The notes below the pieces were generated by a model. The model had not been told where the DNA came from. It was given only the letters and a program-made list of their open reading frames with translations, and searched no databases. From Sphingobacterium sp. UBA6711 (GTDB taxonomy: Bacteria > Bacteroidota > Bacteroidia > Sphingobacteriales > Sphingobacteriaceae): DNA of 10,458 nucleotides. Where the stretch lies: assembly GCA_002454415.1 (NCBI GenBank), contig DKIT01000070.1:118869-129326 (forward strand), written 5' to 3'. Position 1 is the stretch's first letter, and every line of letters begins with the position of its first letter. The translations under genes were made by a program, and so were the position numbers. Below are positions 6,591 to 10,458 of the stretch, in pieces.

Positions 6591-8327
6591 ATGAAAAAGA
6601 GAACTATTCTATTATACAGTTTGTTAGGACTGACAACTTTAGGCATGTTTGGATGCGGTAAAGGGTTTTTGGAAAAGAATCCCCAAGGGGAATTGATTGA
6701 AGAGCAGATTGAGGGAAAGAAAGGGGTGGAAGCGACGTTGATTGGTGCCTATGCAATTATGAACGGTAATATAAATGGCACGTGGGGAAACTATGGTTCG
6801 GCGCCAAGCCAATGGATTTTTGGAGAAATTACATCCGATAATGCACACAAAGGATCGGTGATCACCGATCAGCCGAACATGAATATGATCGAGTCTTTTA
6901 CGACAATTTCCTCTAATGATAATTTGAGTACAATGTGGCAGGTGTATTATGAAGGTATCCTTCGGGCAAATACTACGCTCCGCCTACTGAAACAAGACCA
7001 AGATGGCAGCAAAACAATTAAAGCGGAGCGAGCAAAAGAAATCGAAGGTGAAGCGAAATTGTTGCGTGCGCACTACTACTTTTTTCTGTGGCGAATCTTT
7101 AAAAATATTCCTTATGTAGATGAAAATACGAGTATTGAAGATGCAAAAGTTATCAAAAATGATAAGGATGTGCAACCTATGGTCGAAAGTGATCTAAAGA
7201 CCGCTGTTGCGAATTTGCCAGATAGCAAGATTAATGGGGAAGGTGGACGAATGGATCAACGCACTGCAAAAGCATATCTGGGGAAATTATACCTTTACCA
7301 GAAAAAGTATGCCGAGGCTTTGGTTTTATTTAAGGAGGTTATTGGCAGTCGGGATATCACAACAATGCCTTTTCAGGATAATTATGATGTGAATAAGGAA
7401 AATGGACCGGAAGCTCTTTTGGTGGCCAAGCACGCCATAAATCCTGATGGTGGAGGTGATAATGCGAATGTGGGTGATATGCTCAGTGGACTCAATGGTA
7501 CTAATCCTGTTGGTTGCTGTGGTTTCTATCAGCCTTCAATTGATCTTGTTAACGCTTATAAGGTAGATGCAAATGGGCTTCCAATGTTGGATGACTCTTA
7601 CCGTACAAATCCTTATACATCTGATATCCTGTTGACAGACAAAACCGCGATAGCGAATTATAAATTGGATGTGAATCTGAGATTTGATCCACGTCTTGAT
7701 TATACCGTTGGCCGCCGCGGAGTAAACTTCTTGGATTATGGCGAGTTTCCTGGTGACGCATGGTTGCGCCCTGAAGAAGGTAGCCGCCCGCATGGTGGTC
7801 CATTTACGGGTATTAAAACAATGATTCCAAAAAGCCAACATGCAGCTCATACACAAGCAGGAGCGGCTTATGTGACCGATTTGGATGTAAATATTATTCG
7901 CTTGGCGGACGTAATTTTAATGGCTGCTGAATGTGAGGTTGAATTAGGTAATCTCCCAAATGCGTTAAAATATGTTAATGCTATTCGGCTACGCGCAGCA
8001 AAACTTCCGACAAAAACCACCGCAGGCGGAGTCGCCGCAGCAAAATATGAGGTTAAACCCTATCCAGCATTTACGAGTCCTGATCAGGCGCGCAAAGCTG
8101 TCCGATTTGAAAGAAGATTGGAACTTGCCATGGAAGGTCACCGTTTCTTTGACCTGGTGCGCTGGGGGATAGCAAAAGAGGTTATCGCAAATTACGCAAA
8201 GTTTGAAGGCGGTATACTCCCTGTCTTTAAGAGCAAAACATATGCAGATAAAAATGCTTATTTCCCAATTCCACAAGAGGAAATAAATAAAAGCAATGGT
8301 AGTCTCACACAAAATCAGGGCTACTAA
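6591..8327 (+). CDS. SusD/RagB-family outer-membrane lipoprotein
   Basis: A 578-residue surface lipoprotein that acts as the ligand-capturing lid of the SusC channel. A lipoprotein signal peptide runs to the lipobox GMFGC, with the lipidated Cys at residue 22, followed by GKGFLEKNPQG, the usual mature SusD start. Family segments include GEAKLLRAHYYFFLWRIFKNIPYV, TAKAYLGKLYLYQKKYAEAL (TPR-like helices), LADVILMAAECEVELGN, and the C-terminal RFERRLELAMEGHRFFDLVRWG (about 503-525). The length is in the upper part of the family range. Two adjacent Cys (GCCGFYQ, about residue 305) sit in the variable central part that normally shapes the ligand site; they may form a disulfide or be structural. The start at 6591 fits the signal peptide. 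It is the last gene of the susC operon, and a strong terminator follows at 8345. Confidence 0.95.
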   Translation: MKKRTILLYSLLGLTTLGMFGCGKGFLEKNPQGELIEEQIEGKKGVEATLIGAYAIMNGNINGTWGNYGSAPSQWIFGEITSDNAHKGSVITDQPNMNMIESFTTISSNDNLSTMWQVYYEGILRANTTLRLLKQDQDGSKTIKAERAKEIEGEAKLLRAHYYFFLWRIFKNIPYVDENTSIEDAKVIKNDKDVQPMVESDLKTAVANLPDSKINGEGGRMDQRTAKAYLGKLYLYQKKYAEALVLFKEVIGSRDITTMPFQDNYDVNKENGPEALLVAKHAINPDGGGDNANVGDMLSGLNGTNPVGCCGFYQPSIDLVNAYKVDANGLPMLDDSYRTNPYTSDILLTDKTAIANYKLDVNLRFDPRLDYTVGRRGVNFLDYGEFPGDAWLRPEEGSRPHGGPFTGIKTMIPKSQHAAHTQAGAAYVTDLDVNIIRLADVILMAAECEVELGNLPNALKYVNAIRLRAAKLPTKTTAGGVAAAKYEVKPYPAFTSPDQARKAVRFERRLELAMEGHRFFDLVRWGIAKEVIANYAKFEGGILPVFKSKTYADKNAYFPIPQEEINKSNGSLTQNQGY

Positions 8328-8344
8328 TAACTGAAGTAAGATAT

Positions 8345-8380
8345 GCAAAAGGAGGATTCATTTCCTCCTTTTGCTGTTTT
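8345..8380 (+). terminator. Intrinsic terminator after susD
   Basis: A perfect 12-bp stem (GCAAAAGGAGGA / TCCTCCTTTTGC, six-base loop TTCATT) is followed by TGTTTT, 17 bases after the susD stop. It separates the susC/susD operon from the carboxypeptidase gene. Confidence 0.88.
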
Positions 8381-8437
8381 AACTGATTTGTATCTGAATT
8401 TTGGCAATGGGAGAAATGGAGTTAGTGCTCTTTTTTG

Positions 8438-8445
8438 TATGTTTG
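8438..8445 (+). promoter_or_regulatory. Possible -7 promoter box before dacB
   Basis: TATGTTTG matches TAnnTTTG exactly and ends 5 bases before the ATG at 8451. No TTTG -33 element is present at the usual spacing. The location, after a terminator and just before a gene that needs its own promoter, is favourable. A start here would give a leaderless or nearly leaderless message. Confidence 0.35.
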
Positions 8446-8450
8446 AACCA

Positions 8451-9770
8451 ATGAAAAATTACCTGCGTACAATATTACTGCTTTGGCTTGTTCCATTTTC
8501 TACCAGCATTGTAAAGTCCCAAGGTTTTGAAGATGTCTACCGGATGTTTCAGGAATCTCCGATTCTAAATGATCATTTTTATGGTTTTTCACTGTATGAC
8601 TTGAATGCCAATAAGTATGTCATGGACGTGAATGGTAATAAACATTTTACGCCTGCGTCCAATACAAAAATGTATACTACTTATGCTGCCTTGGAACTAT
8701 TAGGTGATTCAATTCCAGGTCTGGAATATTTGGAAAGAGGGGATTCGTTGCTCATATGGGGAACGGGAGATCCCACGTTTCTGCATAATAGGCTAGATAC
8801 AAAGGTTGTATATAATTTTTTGAAAAAGACCAATAAGCGCATTTTTGTTGTGCCGGGAGTGATGAAAAATAAGTTTTTTGCTCATGGTTGGGCTATGGAG
8901 GATTTTGAAGCATATTACCAACCTGAAATAAGTACATTTCCTATTTACGGTAATGTAGTCACTTTTCGACAAAATGGATATAATTCTTTAGCGACATCCC
9001 CAGCTAATTTTCAGAATGCACTAAACTTTTTGCCAGAGCCTAAGTCAGGGGATTTTGAGCTGTCTCGCTCATTTCGAGCGAACTCCTTTTGGATGTCTAA
9101 ACGTCCCGTTCCTAGCGGTTATGTTAATGAGGTTCCATTTATGTATTCAGATAGTCTATTTGTTAAATTGTTGTCTGACAGTTTAGGTAAATCCGTGACT
9201 TTATTGTCATATCCTAAACCAAACGGTACCAAAATTCTTTATTCCGGAAGTACTAAAAATTTGATCCGAGAGATGATGTTACCTAGCGATAATTTCATTG
9301 CCGAGCAATTTTTGATGATGTGCTCTTGGAAGCAATTTGGTCAATTTGATACTTATTTGGTAAGGGATTGGATGAAGAATAATATTTATAAATATTTTTC
9401 TGCCGAAGTTGCCATTTTTGATGGTTCAGGCTTATCTTCTTATAATAAGGTCACGCCGCAGAACAATATCGATCTTTTAGTGCTATTGAAAAATAAATTG
9501 CCCGATGAGCAGCTGCGTTTTCGTCTTTTCCCTGCTGGCGGCGTTGATGGGACTTTAAAAAGAACATATAGTAAAGATCTTGGGGAACCTTTTGTTTTTG
9601 CTAAAACAGGAACGATAACTTCTGTCTATAATCAAAGTGGATATTTGGTAACACGGACCGGAAGACGTCTTGCGTTCTCTTTTATGAACAATAATTATAT
9701 TGATGACCGTGCAGGTGCAATTCGTAAAGAAATGGCTAAAATAATTACTTATATTCGTCAAACTTATTAA
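8451..9770 (+). CDS. dacB: D-alanyl-D-alanine carboxypeptidase/endopeptidase, PBP4 (S13) family
   Basis: A periplasmic penicillin-binding protein expected to trim the terminal D-Ala from peptidoglycan stem peptides and/or cut cross-links. All three serine-active-site motifs are present: SxxK as SNTK (Ser70, Lys73, in FTPASNTKMYT), SxN as SDN (279-281, in PSDNFIAEQ), and KTG (385-387, in FAKTGTITSVYN). The S13 segments DGSGLSSYN and PAGGVDGTL also appear. The first 23 residues, MKNYLRTILLLWLVPFSTSI and on to SQ, form a signal peptide, which fixes the start at 8451. The longer frame from ATG 8343 begins inside the terminator hairpin and would bury the signal, so it is rejected. The 439-residue length fits the family. 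An MFS transporter gene follows after 10 bases, probably in the same operon. Confidence 0.9.
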   Translation: MKNYLRTILLLWLVPFSTSIVKSQGFEDVYRMFQESPILNDHFYGFSLYDLNANKYVMDVNGNKHFTPASNTKMYTTYAALELLGDSIPGLEYLERGDSLLIWGTGDPTFLHNRLDTKVVYNFLKKTNKRIFVVPGVMKNKFFAHGWAMEDFEAYYQPEISTFPIYGNVVTFRQNGYNSLATSPANFQNALNFLPEPKSGDFELSRSFRANSFWMSKRPVPSGYVNEVPFMYSDSLFVKLLSDSLGKSVTLLSYPKPNGTKILYSGSTKNLIREMMLPSDNFIAEQFLMMCSWKQFGQFDTYLVRDWMKNNIYKYFSAEVAIFDGSGLSSYNKVTPQNNIDLLVLLKNKLPDEQLRFRLFPAGGVDGTLKRTYSKDLGEPFVFAKTGTITSVYNQSGYLVTRTGRRLAFSFMNNNYIDDRAGAIRKEMAKIITYIRQTY

Positions 9771-9780
9771 GTCAATTTAG

Positions 9781-10458
9781 ATGGAGGCAATTGTAAAAAA
9801 TAATAAAAAATTGATTCGTTCATGGGCCATGTTCGACTGGGCCAATTCTGCCTACAACCTTGTTATTACTTCCACGATATTTCCTGTTTATTATACCGCA
9901 ATTACTACCACAAAGCAACATGGCGATGTAGTCAACTTCTTTGGAATAGAAGTTGTCAATACTGCGCTATCTAATTTTTCATTGGCCGTCGCCTACTTGT
10001 TGATGTCTTTTTCTTTACCTTTTATATCCTCGTATGCCGATGCAAAAGGAAAGAAAAAACAGATTATGAAATTCTTTACCTATATCGGGGCTATTGCATG
10101 CATGTGCTTATTTTTCTTTAAACTTGAAACTTTAGAGATTGGCATTATATGTTTCGTCCTTGCTGCAATGGGGTATATCGGTGGTGTTTTGTTTAATAAT
10201 TCCTATTTACCGCTCTTAGCTACTGTTGATCAGCAGGACAAGGTGAGTGCGCAGGGTTTTGCTTATGGTTATATTGGCTGTGTTACTTTACAGATTCTTT
10301 GTTTTATAGTGGTGCTTAAGCCTGAATGGTTTGGTATTACAGATGCTTCATTGCCGGCTCGTATTTCGTTTCTAATGGTTGGATTATGGTGGCTTGGGTT
10401 TTCAATGATTCCTTTTAAATACCTGCCTAAAATCGATGCGACCGAGAACAACAACGGT
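9781..10458 (+). CDS. MFS transporter, UMF1/Atg22-like, N-terminal part (3' end outside window)
   Basis: ATG at 9781 opens a frame that continues without a stop to the window end (226 codons visible). The start SWAMFDWANSAYNLVITSTIFPVYY is the hallmark first transmembrane segment of the UMF1 (vacuole effluxer Atg22-like) branch of the major facilitator superfamily. Further hydrophobic helices follow, such as NFSLAVAYLLMSFSLPFISS, YIGAIACMCLFFF, IGIICFVLAAMGYIGGVLFN and RISFLMVGLWWLGFSMIPF. Between the second and third, YADAKGKKKQ resembles the MFS cytoplasmic loop 2-3 motif. About six transmembrane helices, half of a 12-helix protein, lie in the window. The protein is an inner-membrane transporter of unknown substrate; bacterial UMF1 proteins have no agreed function that I can assign here. 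It starts 10 bases after dacB, so an operon is likely, with a possible but unproven link to cell-wall turnover products. Confidence 0.88.
   Translation, partial: MEAIVKNNKKLIRSWAMFDWANSAYNLVITSTIFPVYYTAITTTKQHGDVVNFFGIEVVNTALSNFSLAVAYLLMSFSLPFISSYADAKGKKKQIMKFFTYIGAIACMCLFFFKLETLEIGIICFVLAAMGYIGGVLFNNSYLPLLATVDQQDKVSAQGFAYGYIGCVTLQILCFIVVLKPEWFGITDASLPARISFLMVGLWWLGFSMIPFKYLPKIDATENNNG

Noticed and set aside
7536..7856. 106- and 84-codon overlapping minus-strand frames inside susD
   Set aside because: Both are shadows of the SusD reading frame with no recognisable protein features or upstream signals.
7989..8348. 119-codon minus-strand frame antisense to the 3' end of susD
   Set aside because: It lies wholly opposite conserved SusD coding sequence, begins in the terminator, is rich in Cys/Phe/Ile as expected from antisense translation, and matches no family.
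8343..8450. 36-codon N-terminal extension of the dacB frame from ATG 8343, with a GGAGG-like stretch nearby
   Set aside because: The ATG and the GGAGG are part of the susD terminator hairpin, and the extension would place the signal peptide internally. The ATG at 8451 gives a normal signal peptide.
9061..9081. Small hairpin TCGCTC-ATTTC-GAGCGA
   Set aside because: It is inside the dacB coding sequence, only six base pairs, and has no T-run; it is most likely incidental.

Overview
The window looks like chromosome of a member of the Bacteroidota, most likely a Sphingobacterium/Pedobacter-type organism (family Sphingobacteriaceae). The reasons are a paired SusC-like TonB-dependent receptor and SusD-like lipoprotein, a futalosine-pathway menaquinone gene (mqnC), AT-rich intergenic DNA, mostly weak Shine-Dalgarno sequences, and TAnnTTTG-like -7 boxes. 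The genus is an inference from gene style, not from a database match. No insertion sequence, CRISPR array, tRNA, rRNA or phage gene was seen, and the content is mainly core-genome in character.

Layout. (1) Positions 1-768, plus strand: the 3' end of an MBL-fold/rhodanese fusion gene, overlapping by one base a small thioredoxin gene. The pair suggests persulfide or thiol sulfur handling. (2) Positions 780-821: a strong hairpin with a T-run on each strand, so it can terminate transcription from both sides. (3) Positions 869-2872, minus strand: mqnC, then scpB 9 bp later, then a 51-residue, extremely acidic small protein gene absent from the supplied ORF calls. These three converge on the bidirectional terminator. 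(4) Positions 2873-3299: a divergent AT-rich intergenic region with a possible promoter and a coding-like 37-codon open frame in the presumed susC leader. (5) Positions 3300-8327: the susC/susD pair, with no visible glycosidase, peptidase, sigma/anti-sigma or hybrid two-component regulator beside it, closed by an intrinsic terminator at 8345-8380. (6) Positions 8451-10458: an S13-family D-Ala-D-Ala carboxypeptidase (PBP4/DacB type) and, 10 bp later, the 5' part of a UMF1/Atg22-like MFS transporter that runs off the window.

How the genes work together. The SusC/SusD pair should form an outer-membrane uptake complex in which the lipoprotein captures a ligand and the TonB-driven barrel imports it; the substrate cannot be read from this window. 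MqnC (menaquinone synthesis) and ScpB (chromosome segregation) are functionally unrelated housekeeping genes that are probably co-transcribed. DacB and the MFS protein probably form a separate transcription unit after the susD terminator.

I found no convincing new multi-gene system. The items most worth a second look are the poly-Asp small protein, the 37-aa leader ORF before susC, and two -7-like boxes lying only 5-6 bp from start codons, which hint at leaderless or very short-leader transcripts.
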